30,664 nucleotides of DNA from JBGOUJ01 sp041477005. Lineage in GTDB: Bacteria; Acidobacteriota; Terriglobia; Bryobacterales; JACQDG01. Below are positions 20,866 to 29,435 of the stretch, piece by piece (positions within the stretch are counted from its first letter, which is position 1; each line of letters opens with the position of its first letter). Below the pieces are notes generated by a model, which searched no databases, was not told the DNA's origin, and saw nothing but the letters and a program-made list of their open reading frames with translations. Location of the stretch: the NCBI GenBank assembly GCA_041477005.1, contig JBGOUJ010000018.1, positions 1 through 30,664 of the forward strand, written 5' to 3'. A program made the position numbers and the translations under genes.

Positions 20866-22005
20866 GTGGACTCCCTCTTAAGTTATGCCCAATCGCGGCG
20901 CGAGGCGCTGATCGGCTTCATCGGCGAAATGGTCCGGATCGAATCGCCGAGCGATGACAAAGCGGCGGTCGACCGGCTGGGCGAGTTTCTGGCCGACCGC
21001 CTGGCGCCGGTGGCGACGGTGCGGGTCCATCGCGTGCGAGAGCGCGGGAACCATCTGCGGGCCGAGTTCCGGCTGCCGGGGAAGAAGAAGGACGGGCAGG
21101 TGCTGGTGCTGGGGCACATTGATACGGTGTGGCCGGTGGGAACACTGGAGCGGATGCCCTTTCGCGTGGCGGACGGCCGCATGTGGGGCCCGGGGGTCTT
21201 CGATATGAAGACGGGAATTGCGATTGCGGTGTTCGCGGCCGAAGCGCTGCGGGAGATCGGCCGGCCCGTCGGGAGGAGGATGGTGCTGCAATTGAATTCC
21301 GACGAGGAGGTCGGCAGCGAAACGTCGCGGGCGATTACGGAGGCGGAGGCGGCGAAGAGCGCGGCGGCGCTGGTGCTCGAGCCGAGCTTCGGCCTCGATG
21401 GAAAGGCCAAGACCGGGCGGAAAGGCGTGGGCGATTACGCGATTCGCGTGAAGGGGAGGGCGGCGCACGCGGGGCTCGATTTCGAAGCCGGCGCCAGCGC
21501 GACGCTCGAACTGGCGCGGCAGATGCTCCGGATCGCCGGGTTCACCGATCGGAAGCGCGGGATCACGGTCAACCCCGGGGTGATCGGCGGCGGGACGCGG
21601 ACCAACGTGGTGGCGGAAGAGGCCTGGGCCAATATTGATCTGCGGGTGTGGCGGACAGCCGACGCGCGGAGCGTCGATAGAAAGTTCCGGGCGCTGCGGC
21701 CGGTGGATCGGCGGACAACCCTGACAATCGAGGGGGGCCTCAACCGGCCGCCGCTCGAGCGGACGCCGGGGGTGGTCCGGCTCTACAGGCAAGCGCGGAA
21801 GATCGCGGCGGAGCTGGGAGTGGATCTCGGCGAAGCGCAGGTGGGAGGCGGCTCGGACGGCAGTTTGACCGCCGCGCTAGGGATTCCGACGCTCGATGGG
21901 ATGGGAGCGGTGGGCGAGGGGGCCCATGCGGAGAACGAGAGCGTGCTGGTCAACCGGCTGGCAGATCGGGTGGCGCTGGCGGCCCGGCTGGTGGAGGCCA
22001 TCTAA
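20866..22005 (+). CDS. M20-family metallopeptidase, carboxypeptidase G2/ArgE-DapE type
   Basis: A 379-residue di-zinc hydrolase, cytoplasmic because it lacks a signal peptide. Metal ligands and catalytic residues are in order: GHIDTV (H84, D86), VFDMKTG (D113, bridging), NSDEEVGS (E147 general base, E148), LEPSF (E172), and the late GAHAENES with its His. The closest branch by pattern is the glutamate carboxypeptidase (CPG2)-like group, which frees C-terminal Glu from folates or peptides; other M20 members act on acylated amino acids or dipeptides, so the substrate is not settled. Start is GTG. Its stop lies only 3 bp from the stop of the convergent glycosyltransferase gene. Confidence 0.9.
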   Translation: MDSLLSYAQSRREALIGFIGEMVRIESPSDDKAAVDRLGEFLADRLAPVATVRVHRVRERGNHLRAEFRLPGKKKDGQVLVLGHIDTVWPVGTLERMPFRVADGRMWGPGVFDMKTGIAIAVFAAEALREIGRPVGRRMVLQLNSDEEVGSETSRAITEAEAAKSAAALVLEPSFGLDGKAKTGRKGVGDYAIRVKGRAAHAGLDFEAGASATLELARQMLRIAGFTDRKRGITVNPGVIGGGTRTNVVAEEAWANIDLRVWRTADARSVDRKFRALRPVDRRTTLTIEGGLNRPPLERTPGVVRLYRQARKIAAELGVDLGEAQVGGGSDGSLTAALGIPTLDGMGAVGEGAHAENESVLVNRLADRVALAARLVEAI

Positions 22006-22008
22006 TAG

Positions 22009-24561
22009 CTAGTCGCCGGCGCGATTCTGTAAATCGGGCTGCAAGGTCTCAAAGACGCCGGCGCCCGTGGCCGGTGTCCATCCAAAGCTGCAGACCCTCG
22101 CGGAATCTTTGCTTAGCGCGAGGTAGCTGTCGTACGCTGCCGGAGCAATGCCTGCCCAACTGAAACGCTGTTCGGCAGTGCGGCGGGCCTGGCGCTCGAT
22201 CCGCTCCCGCAGTTGCCGGTCTGCCAACACTTGACTCAGGGCTGCAGCGAATTCGGTCCAGTCGGAGCGAATCAAGGCGTCGCGGCCGTCGACCAGCCCC
22301 AGGCCGGCGCAGCCGACAGGGGTCGTGACAACCGCCTTTCCGCAGGCCATCGCTTCCAGCAGCTTGATGTTCGTGCCGGCCGAAACCGGCAGCGGAACGA
22401 CAACGACCCGCGCCTTCCTGTAAAGCGGGCGGAGGTCCTCGACGAACCCGTGGAGCCGGATCCGCGGATCGGAGCTTGCTGGAAACCCGCCTTTCGCAAA
22501 CTCCCGCCAGTATTTCTCCGGCTGGGGTCCGGCCACTACGTGGAGCTGGGCGTCGCCACGGTGCTTCCAGACGCGCGGCATCACCTCCCGCCGGAGCTTT
22601 TCGAATCCCAGGATGTTCGGAAGATGGCGGAATGAGCCAACATACAGAATCTCCAGTTCGGTCGCACCATCGTCCTGTGGAATGAATCGGCCGGTATCTA
22701 CGCCATTCGGCACAGTGAAGGTTGTTTCCGGCCGGCTGCCCTGCCGGATGGCGGTGGAGCGATCCTCTTCCGACACGGTCCACAACGCTTCAAAGTTAGC
22801 CAGCCACCGGCGCTCGAAGGCCAGCCATCGCCGGTATTCTCGCCAGGCCGCCGCCGTCGAAGCGTGCTCTGCCAGTTGGCGGTGCAGCGCGAACGTCAGG
22901 TCGTGCTCCACCAGGATGGCGGGCACCTGCGGCGCGGCTTCTCGAAACGCCGCTAGATGGGTGTATTCGATCTGCAGGATGTCCACTTGTTTTTCGCAGC
23001 AAAGTTCGGCGATTAGGGCCCTCATGCTGCGAGACCGATACTCTCGGACCCGGTTGGGAAGCCTTGAATCCTTCGGGGCGCGGTCCTCCTTATCCACTAC
23101 GTGAACTTCGCAGAAGATCTCGTGGAGCTTCGCGTACTCGGCTACATCGTGTTTCTCGCGAAACGCCGCCAATAGAAAATCCACGCGTCCGGAAAGGGCG
23201 CGGCAAAGATTGTAGATCCGAACGGCCCCTCCATGCGAGAGGGGATAGGGCAGGTACGGGGAGACTACCAGCACCAGCGGCCGCTTCGTAGAGGGTCGCC
23301 CGGCGCCGATGCGGGACGAGATGCTGCCCTGCAGAAGATCCGGTTCTTGAGGACCTAGAGCGGTCAACGCTGGGCGTGAGAGCAACCGGATCACGAACTC
23401 AGCGTCTTGCACCGGCCAAGCGGGCTGTGGTTTCAGCGACGCGGTTCCACCGACGCTGTAGGAGCGAAAGCCCGCCGCCGCAGCCTTCCAAAAGAGCATC
23501 AGCCAGGCGGTCCCGGCGTAGGACGTTTCCACCAGGCCGAGGGCGAGGAGCTTCTCTCGATCCACAAGCATCGCCCGAGAGACGGGCGCCAGAACCCGGC
23601 AGGCTTCGCCAGGCTGCAAAGTGCGAAACGGCGCTCGCGCGAAGAGACCAAGCCTGTTGTCACGATAACCGGTTTGCCGGGACACGGCGAAGGTGCGCCC
23701 ATCGTCGAACAGCGGCAGCATGTCGTCGACCTCGTCTTGTACTCCCGCCTCGATTAGTAAGATCAGACGGCAGTCGGAACCGGCCGCCAGCCGACTCAAG
23801 TGCTTCCAGTCCACATGGGAATGCTGGTACTCGAAGCTGACTATATCGGCGCTGGAAGCGGCGCGGGGGCGGACCGACAGCGCTGCTGCGCCATGGACGC
23901 TCTTAAATACCAATTCCGCAGACGCTGGAAGGGCTCGCACCAGCGCCGCTAGCAGAAAAAACCAAGCCCCTCGGATCAGGTCCTGCGCTCGATGAAGGGG
24001 ATCCCGCACCCCGTGCCGCGACAATGCTATCAGGAAAAGGATGGACCCCCGGGTCAGGTCTCCGGCGCGATGCCAGCCCGAATGCGCCGAGTCACGCACC
24101 CTCCGCCGCAGATGCAAAAGAATCGCTCGGAAGGTTCCGGGAAAGAAGCCTCGGTGCTCGTTCATCAGCAAGGCGCGAAAGGGGGGTATCAGGAACGGAG
24201 CCAATTTCAAGGGCCATTTCCATCGTTCACCCGTCCATGTCGCGACCCCAAGAGCCACCCAGCGCGGCCACAAAGCCCTCTGCGCCACCGCCAGAAGGCT
24301 TATGGAATGTCTTTTGACGGTCACCCGCTCGCATAATGCTGCAACATCGGGCGAAGGTTCCTCCGTCAAGAACAACCAGATGGGAATGTTTGGCGCGCTT
24401 TGTCTTAGATAACGGACAGCCTGGTCACAGTGGTGCGGCGATACTCCAAACACCGCGACTACCTTTTGTTCGCCCTTTCCGGCGAGTTGAAGAAATACCC
24501 TCACCCACTGCAGTACCCGAGGTCGTACCCTTGCGACCCGGGCAAAAACCCAGTTCAACAC
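22009..24561 (-). CDS. Large two-part glycosyltransferase with C-terminal GT4-type domain
   Basis: An 850-residue protein. Residues 428-825 are a GT-B glycosyltransferase of the GT4/GT1 type: LVVSPYLPYPLSHGGAVRIYNL, ILVEHDLTFALHR, TVPNGVDTGRF, ILYVGSFRHLPN, RLHGFVEDLRPLY and the donor-site AGTNIKLLEAMACGKAVVTTPVG, with the Glu of the EX7E region in KLLEAMACGK. Residues 235-375 (SFEYQHSHVDWKHL onward) look like a partial, degenerate GT2 domain. Residues 1-230 are unfamiliar and contain a 26-residue internal repeat (WHRAGDLTRG at 163, LHRAQDLIRG at 189). Start is GTG; a later start is possible. Likely builds a surface glycan. Its N-terminal coding DNA is less GC-rich than its neighbours, hinting at a different origin. 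Confidence 0.8.
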   Translation of the reverse strand: MLNWVFARVARVRPRVLQWVRVFLQLAGKGEQKVVAVFGVSPHHCDQAVRYLRQSAPNIPIWLFLTEEPSPDVAALCERVTVKRHSISLLAVAQRALWPRWVALGVATWTGERWKWPLKLAPFLIPPFRALLMNEHRGFFPGTFRAILLHLRRRVRDSAHSGWHRAGDLTRGSILFLIALSRHGVRDPLHRAQDLIRGAWFFLLAALVRALPASAELVFKSVHGAAALSVRPRAASSADIVSFEYQHSHVDWKHLSRLAAGSDCRLILLIEAGVQDEVDDMLPLFDDGRTFAVSRQTGYRDNRLGLFARAPFRTLQPGEACRVLAPVSRAMLVDREKLLALGLVETSYAGTAWLMLFWKAAAAGFRSYSVGGTASLKPQPAWPVQDAEFVIRLLSRPALTALGPQEPDLLQGSISSRIGAGRPSTKRPLVLVVSPYLPYPLSHGGAVRIYNLCRALSGRVDFLLAAFREKHDVAEYAKLHEIFCEVHVVDKEDRAPKDSRLPNRVREYRSRSMRALIAELCCEKQVDILQIEYTHLAAFREAAPQVPAILVEHDLTFALHRQLAEHASTAAAWREYRRWLAFERRWLANFEALWTVSEEDRSTAIRQGSRPETTFTVPNGVDTGRFIPQDDGATELEILYVGSFRHLPNILGFEKLRREVMPRVWKHRGDAQLHVVAGPQPEKYWREFAKGGFPASSDPRIRLHGFVEDLRPLYRKARVVVVPLPVSAGTNIKLLEAMACGKAVVTTPVGCAGLGLVDGRDALIRSDWTEFAAALSQVLADRQLRERIERQARRTAEQRFSWAGIAPAAYDSYLALSKDSARVCSFGWTPATGAGVFETLQPDLQNRAGD

Positions 24562-24614
24562 TGTTGCCCCCCTCGTGGAGCCCGTTTCTCCACGTCACCC
24601 GACAAGAGTATACG

Positions 24615-24891
24615 TCAGAATGCTCGATGCGTGAATCCAGCGCAATGAAACAGCCGGTTCAACTCCTCGGCGAACCACTCCGCCCAAGGTATTGCCCGTT
24701 TCCGCTCAGGGACGCGCCGCAGCTGGTAGGCAACCGGGATTCCGTCCCCATCGAGGAACCGCACGGGTGGCCGCTCCATTCGGAGGGTGCGGAGTGCCGC
24801 GAATCTCCGGCCCGTCCAGGTCGCTCCAGACGCGAGTCTCACCTGTCAAAAGCCACGAAATTACGGCATTCTGAGAGCCGCAAGCCTTCAC
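24615..24891 (-). pseudogene. Possible broken short gene upstream of the glycosyltransferase
   Basis: Two minus-strand frames look coding in parts. One starts at 24891 (MKACGSQNAVISWLLTGETRVWSDLDGPEIRG) and loses sense after about 32 residues; another (24615-24842) reads sensibly from TLRMERPPVRFLDGDG through RRVPERKRAIPWAEWFAEELNRL and ends at 24615. Joined by one frameshift near 24790-24800 they would give one protein of about 90 residues. I do not recognise it. It may be a decayed gene, a sequencing indel, or two chance ORFs; the rest of 24562-24893 holds nothing else. Confidence 0.3.
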
Positions 24892-24893
24892 GC

Positions 24894-25250
24894 CTAGGAA
24901 CTGGCCGCCCGGGGTAGATCCAACCAGGTGCGTAGCGCGTCACCGACAAGGCGCATCTGGGCGCCCGAGAGACGCCCGATCCGGCGGCTGACGCGGGTTC
25001 GCCTGGCGGCAGTAATCTTGTCCACCATGATCTCCGAGTTGTTCCGAAGCCCGCTGGCCGGCGAAGCCGGTATGGTCACGCGAAACAGGCTGAGTCCGGT
25101 GACATCCGATGAGACCGGGCAAAGAACCAGGCTGGCATGGGTCTCGTTGAAAAGGTCCGACTGCACGACTACCGCGGGCCGAGGTTTGCCGTAATCGCCC
25201 GTGAGGGCGCAGACGACCACATCGCCGCGGCGAAAGGCCGGCTCAATCAT
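24894..25250 (-). CDS. MazF/PemK-family toxin (endoribonuclease)
   Basis: A 118-residue protein of the type II toxin family whose members cut mRNA at short sequences and stop growth. The fold is visible from FRRGDVVVCALTGDYGKPRPAVVVQSDLFN (first strands with the conserved RGD and GKPRP), VLCPVSSDV, then GLRNNSEIMVDKITAARRTRV and a terminal helix. Length is typical. Its ATG overlaps the upstream RHH gene by 8 bp, giving the standard antitoxin-first, translationally coupled layout. The sequence specificity cannot be predicted. Confidence 0.9.
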   Translation of the reverse strand: MIEPAFRRGDVVVCALTGDYGKPRPAVVVQSDLFNETHASLVLCPVSSDVTGLSLFRVTIPASPASGLRNNSEIMVDKITAARRTRVSRRIGRLSGAQMRLVGDALRTWLDLPRAASS

Positions 25251-25488
25251 TCCAGGCCTCCGCCGCAGCCTTTTCCCAGAACGTCTCGCCCTTCCCTCGC
25301 TTCCGGCTGGCGAGCAACGACTGGCGCCGGGCCTCTTCGCGCAGTTTCGCCCTGCTGTGGCGTTCGAGATACTCCTCGAGCGCCCGGTTGATGATCCAGT
25401 TCTTGCCCTTGTTCAGCCGGTGGGCGGCGCCCTCGAGGCGGAACCGGAGCTCGTCAGGGATGCGGAAGCTGGAGGTCGAAGAAGCCAT
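25243..25488 (-). CDS. Ribbon-helix-helix antitoxin (CopG/RelB-like)
   Basis: An 81-residue protein. The N-terminal 45 residues (SSFRIPDELRFRLEGAAHRLNKGKNWIINRALEEYLER) are a ribbon-helix-helix DNA-binding domain: one strand, a helix, the turn with Lys-Asn-Trp, and a second helix. The charged C-terminal tail (ARRQSLLASRKRGKGETFWEKAAAEAW) should bind and block the toxin encoded next. Such proteins repress their own promoter as dimers. A TAnnnT box 6 bp before the ATG may be that promoter. Confidence 0.9.
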   Translation of the reverse strand: MASSTSSFRIPDELRFRLEGAAHRLNKGKNWIINRALEEYLERHSRAKLREEARRQSLLASRKRGKGETFWEKAAAEAWND

Positions 25489-25810
25489 GACTCAAAGATA
25501 ACACATTTGCAACACACCAGCCACGCAGGGGCTTCGCCCTTGATATCCCTGCGGGATATGCAAGCGAGAAGTCAGGAGCCAGAAGCCAGAATGCCGATGG
25601 CGGAGGTGTGGAGCAGACGACTCACCTCTTCCTCGGACATGTTCCTGTAGCGAGCCTTGTCGGCCTCGCGGCGCTGGCGAAACCCTTTGGCGATTTTGGT
25701 GGGGGGAGGCGCCCCGGCTCAGAAAGGCCCCGAACGTGGTGTTGTGTTTCCCAGCATCTTGACGGCGGGGGGGAGACTGCGGTGACGGTGCTTGCTATGG
25801 GGGTGGTTCG
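25489..25810. other. Intergenic region between toxin-antitoxin pair and TonB receptor
   Basis: No confident gene. Contains a perfect hairpin, ATATCCC (25543-25549) and GGGATAT (25553-25559) around TGC, next to a smaller AGGG...CCCT stem (about 25527-25540). Then a GTCAGGAGCCAGAAGCCAGAA-like low-complexity stretch (about 25570-25590). The distal part should carry the receptor promoter; GGGGGTGG just before the ATG is a fair ribosome binding site. Confidence 0.55.
25495..25500 (-). promoter_or_regulatory. -10-like box TATCTT, probable leaderless start of the toxin-antitoxin operon
   Basis: On the minus strand TATCTT ends 6 bp before the antitoxin ATG; the spacer TGAGTC has no Shine-Dalgarno-like sequence. 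Confidence 0.4.
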
Positions 25811-28800
25811 ATGATTAAGTTCTGCGTTTCTCTCAGTGCGCTCTGCGCGTTGTTTACCGGCGTGTGCCTGGCCCAGACCGGCTCGGGGACGGTGCGGGGA
25901 ACGGTGTACGATGCGTCGCGGTCGGCGGTCCTAGGGGCCAATACGATACTCACCAACGATGATACGAACATCTCGCGGCAGGCGGTCAGTTCGAGCGTCG
26001 GGATTTACTACTTCGGGGACATTCCGCCGGGGCGGTATACGCTGGTGGTGCAGGTGACGGGATTCAAGAAGTGGTCGGGCACACTCGCGCTGCAAGTCGG
26101 GCAAACGGTTATTGTCGATCCAACTCTGGAGGTGGGGGCCGTCGATACGGTGGTCGAGGTCACGGACGTCGCACCCGTGATCACTACGGAGGGCATGGGA
26201 GTGGCCGACGTCAAGGATTCCCTGCGCATTCACCAGTTGCCGCTCAACGGCCGCGATGTTACGAACTTGTTCAACCTCACCCCCGGCGTGGAGGGCGGCG
26301 GCGCTCCCCGGGTCAACGGCTCAAAAGTGGGCGCAACGGAAATCCTGCAAGACGGCATCTCCATGGTGGACCGCTTCGGCGGCGGCGTGATCCGCATCCG
26401 CCCGGCTCTGGACAGCGTGGAAGAGTTCCGCCTGGAAACCAACGGATCCAACGCCCGGTATTCCCACCCGGCCACGGCGGTGCTGATCACCAAGAGCGGC
26501 ACCAATTCGCTGCACGGCACCGTCTTCGAAACATTCCGCAATAACGCCGCCGGGCTGCGCGCGCGGCAGCGGCAGGACGGCAACACCTCGGCGAAGCTGA
26601 TCCGGAATGAGTTTGGCGCGTCCGCCGGCGGTCCGGTCTATCTGCCGCACGTCTATGACGGCAAGAACAAGAGCTTCTGGTTTTTTTCCTACGAGGGGCT
26701 GCGCCAGCGCCAGAGCGCCTTCGATCAGGTTGGCTCTTCGAGCGGCGACTATGTTCCGACACAGGCGATGTGGAACGGCGACTACAGCCAGGCGATCGAC
26801 AATAACGGCGTCCGAACGCACATCTACGACCCGCTCACGACCAACGCCAAGGGGCTGCGGCAGCCGTTCACAAACGACTTGATTCCGCAGGTGCGGATCT
26901 CCTCGTTCTACAAAACGATGCAGTCGATCACCCACTTGCCCACGAACAACACCAACCCATTTCAGGATGTCAACCTGCAGACGTTCTACCCGGTCGCGCA
27001 AAATAACAATACTTACACGATCCGGGGTGATCAAAGACTTTCGGATAAGGACAGCCTGTCGGGCCGCTTCACGCGGAGCCAATTGACGAGTTCGCAAACG
27101 GGCGCTCGCTTCGGGTCGCCCCGGGAGGATATGCAGAACCCGTTTGGCTCCAGCCGCGGAAACGCGCGCGTCTACTCCACGGCGATCACCTACACGCGCA
27201 CATTCACGCCGACAGTCATCAATGAGTTGCTGGTCGCAAGCACGCGAAACCCGAACGGCCAGGGCACGCTGGCCGACTTCACGCCCTGGGCCAACCAGCT
27301 CGGCCTGCCCAACCCCTTCGGCATCACGGGCTGGCCTACGATCTCGGCCGGCGACGACCCCTGGGGCTGGGACGCCGACAACCACAAGGACCAAAACCTG
27401 ACCGCGTACCAGATTGAGGACAACGCAACCTGGGTCCGGGGCAAGCACACCATTCAGTTCGGCGGGCAGATCCGGCGCGAAGAAAACAACATTCGCGAGC
27501 TGCAGCAGGCCCAGGGCTCGCACGACTTCGGCGGCGACTGGACGGCGCTATACGATCCAGACGGCGACCAGGCCGTGCCGTTCACCGGGATCGGCCTGGC
27601 CTCGATGGCGCTCGGCTTGCCCACATTTCTTTCCAACCAGTACAACCGAGGATTCTTTTACTTCCAGCAGTGGAACGCCGGGTTGTATATACAGGACAAC
27701 TGGAAGGTGACGCCCAAGCTGTCGTTAAATGTGGGGTTGCGCTGGGAGAAGTGGAGCTCTTACCACGAGAAGCTCAACCGGCTGGTCAACGTAAATCTGG
27801 CCACGTTTGCCAATCAGTTCCAGGTGATCACGCCGGACAGCGTGACCATGGAATCGCTGCGGGGCGTGCCGCCGACGGTGCTGACCGCGTGGGCGAATCG
27901 GGGACTGACGTGGAAGACAGCGAGCCAGGCGGGCTTTCCGTCGGGTTTGACCCCCAGCGTGAATGACGACTTCGGCCCGCGGATCGGCGCCGCCTACCAG
28001 CTCAACAACAAGACGGTGCTGCGCGGCGGCTACGGCATTTACTACTGGACCATGCCGCTGTCGCAGATCCTGCAAACTTCGCGCACCAATCCACCGCTGA
28101 ACCTCCGCTACACCAACCAGCTCGGAAGCCTGGACGGAACCAGCACATTCGCCGTTCGCACCCTGCCGCAGGCCAACTTTTACATCGGCCAGGCCGCCGT
28201 CGACACGAACGGCATCATCACGCTTCCCACCACCGCCCAGTCGATGATGCCGTGGGACGTGAGGGACTGGACCGATGACCGCCAGCAGTCGTGGCACTTC
28301 ACCATCGAGCGCGAAATCATGAAGGACACCGTGTTCAAGCTGAACTATATCGGTAACCGCGGCGATCACCTCGAGCAGCGTTACAACCTGAACTCGCAGG
28401 AGGCGCAATACGATTACGTAGCGCGAACGGGCCTCAACGTTCCGAGCTTCCGCGATGCGCTGCGCGTGAACCCGAACTGGTCCTTCGCGGCGGCCAACCA
28501 CACGGGATACTCGAACACCCACTCGGTGCAGGCGGAGGTGCAGAAGCGCTATTCGAACGGCCTGGCCTTCCAGTGGTTTTACGTTTTCACGCGCTCTCTG
28601 TCGACATCCGACGCGGGCGCGTCAACGAGCGGAAACGGCGCGATCAACGACACGGCCGGGACGCCGGCGGTGCCCGAGAACATCAATCTGCTGGGCGAGC
28701 CGAACCTGACTTACGATCAGCGGCTGCGGCTGGTCTACTACAACTCGACTGCGATTCCGGCGCACCATGTCCGCTGGAACGGCATCTACGACCTGCCCTT

Positions 28801-29416
28801 CGGGCGGGGCAAGCACTTCGGGCGGAGCGTGTCGCGTGGCCTGGATGCGGTCATCGGCGGCTGGCAACTGGCCTTCATCGGAGACTGGCGCAGCGGGACC
28901 TGGCAGAGTGTAACGTCCAGCGATTTTCTGTTCGGAGATCCCACTCTGAGCGCCGATCAACGCCTGGTGATGACGTACAACGGCCATCCGCAGCGGCTGT
29001 GGTTCAAGGGCGATTTCGACCCGACGAAGGCCACTGGCGTCGACCTGAACACCCTGTATAACCTGGTGCCGGTAAGCCGGGGCAGCCGGGTGCTGCGTCC
29101 GGTCGGCGTCTCGTTCAACAACCAGATTCCACAGGTGCTGGCCAATGGCTCGACTCGCCAGACGAGCATTACGGACCTGGTGAACTGGAACGCCCGGGCG
29201 TTCTTCAAGGGGCCAGGGGCGTGGAACACGGATGCGTCAGTATTCAAGAATTTCAGCATCACGGAGAGCGTCAGGCTCCGGGTGACGGCTGATTTCTTCA
29301 ACGCGTTCAACCATCCGAACGACTCAAACCCGAACAGCACGACCGGGTTGCAGGATTTGAGCACACAGCCGAACGATCCTCGGACGATTCAGTTCTCGCT
29401 GCGGCTTTCGTTCTGA
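25811..29416 (+). CDS. TonB-dependent receptor with N-terminal carboxypeptidase-regulatory domain (Oar-like)
   Basis: A 1201-residue outer-membrane receptor. Order: signal peptide (MIKFCVSLSALCALFTGVCLAQ), carboxypeptidase-regulatory-like Ig domain (about 27-115; GTVRGTVYDASRSAVLGANTIL, GIYYFGDIPPGRYTLVVQVTGF), plug with LPLNGRDVTNLFNLTPGV near residue 148, then a very long beta-barrel ending in VTADFFNAFNHPN and SLRLSF with the C-terminal Phe needed for outer-membrane insertion. This form is the commonest receptor type in Acidobacteria and takes up glycans or other bulky nutrients with energy from TonB. The GH20-like gene 19 bp downstream suggests an aminosugar-containing glycan as substrate; that is inference. 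Confidence 0.93.
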   Translation: MIKFCVSLSALCALFTGVCLAQTGSGTVRGTVYDASRSAVLGANTILTNDDTNISRQAVSSSVGIYYFGDIPPGRYTLVVQVTGFKKWSGTLALQVGQTVIVDPTLEVGAVDTVVEVTDVAPVITTEGMGVADVKDSLRIHQLPLNGRDVTNLFNLTPGVEGGGAPRVNGSKVGATEILQDGISMVDRFGGGVIRIRPALDSVEEFRLETNGSNARYSHPATAVLITKSGTNSLHGTVFETFRNNAAGLRARQRQDGNTSAKLIRNEFGASAGGPVYLPHVYDGKNKSFWFFSYEGLRQRQSAFDQVGSSSGDYVPTQAMWNGDYSQAIDNNGVRTHIYDPLTTNAKGLRQPFTNDLIPQVRISSFYKTMQSITHLPTNNTNPFQDVNLQTFYPVAQNNNTYTIRGDQRLSDKDSLSGRFTRSQLTSSQTGARFGSPREDMQNPFGSSRGNARVYSTAITYTRTFTPTVINELLVASTRNPNGQGTLADFTPWANQLGLPNPFGITGWPTISAGDDPWGWDADNHKDQNLTAYQIEDNATWVRGKHTIQFGGQIRREENNIRELQQAQGSHDFGGDWTALYDPDGDQAVPFTGIGLASMALGLPTFLSNQYNRGFFYFQQWNAGLYIQDNWKVTPKLSLNVGLRWEKWSSYHEKLNRLVNVNLATFANQFQVITPDSVTMESLRGVPPTVLTAWANRGLTWKTASQAGFPSGLTPSVNDDFGPRIGAAYQLNNKTVLRGGYGIYYWTMPLSQILQTSRTNPPLNLRYTNQLGSLDGTSTFAVRTLPQANFYIGQAAVDTNGIITLPTTAQSMMPWDVRDWTDDRQQSWHFTIEREIMKDTVFKLNYIGNRGDHLEQRYNLNSQEAQYDYVARTGLNVPSFRDALRVNPNWSFAAANHTGYSNTHSVQAEVQKRYSNGLAFQWFYVFTRSLSTSDAGASTSGNGAINDTAGTPAVPENINLLGEPNLTYDQRLRLVYYNSTAIPAHHVRWNGIYDLPFGRGKHFGRSVSRGLDAVIGGWQLAFIGDWRSGTWQSVTSSDFLFGDPTLSADQRLVMTYNGHPQRLWFKGDFDPTKATGVDLNTLYNLVPVSRGSRVLRPVGVSFNNQIPQVLANGSTRQTSITDLVNWNARAFFKGPGAWNTDASVFKNFSITESVRLRVTADFFNAFNHPNDSNPNSTTGLQDLSTQPNDPRTIQFSLRLSF

Positions 29417-29422
29417 TTCGCG

Positions 29423-29428
29423 TATACT
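29423..29428 (+). promoter_or_regulatory. -10-like box TATACT before the glycosidase gene
   Basis: TATACT, one base from the TATAAT consensus, ends 7 bp before the ATG at 29436. The spacer CCTCCTG is the complement of a Shine-Dalgarno site rather than one. It gives this gene a possible start of its own despite lying 19 bp after the receptor stop. Confidence 0.5.
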
Positions 29429-29435
29429 CCTCCTG

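Noticed and set aside
22213..24336. Several plus-strand ORFs over the large glycosyltransferase
   Set aside because: They are antisense fragments without domains; the 850-codon minus frame is continuous and carries GT-B motifs.
26321..27523. 400-codon minus-strand ORF inside the TonB receptor
   Set aside because: No recognisable domain; the plus-strand receptor is continuous through this region.
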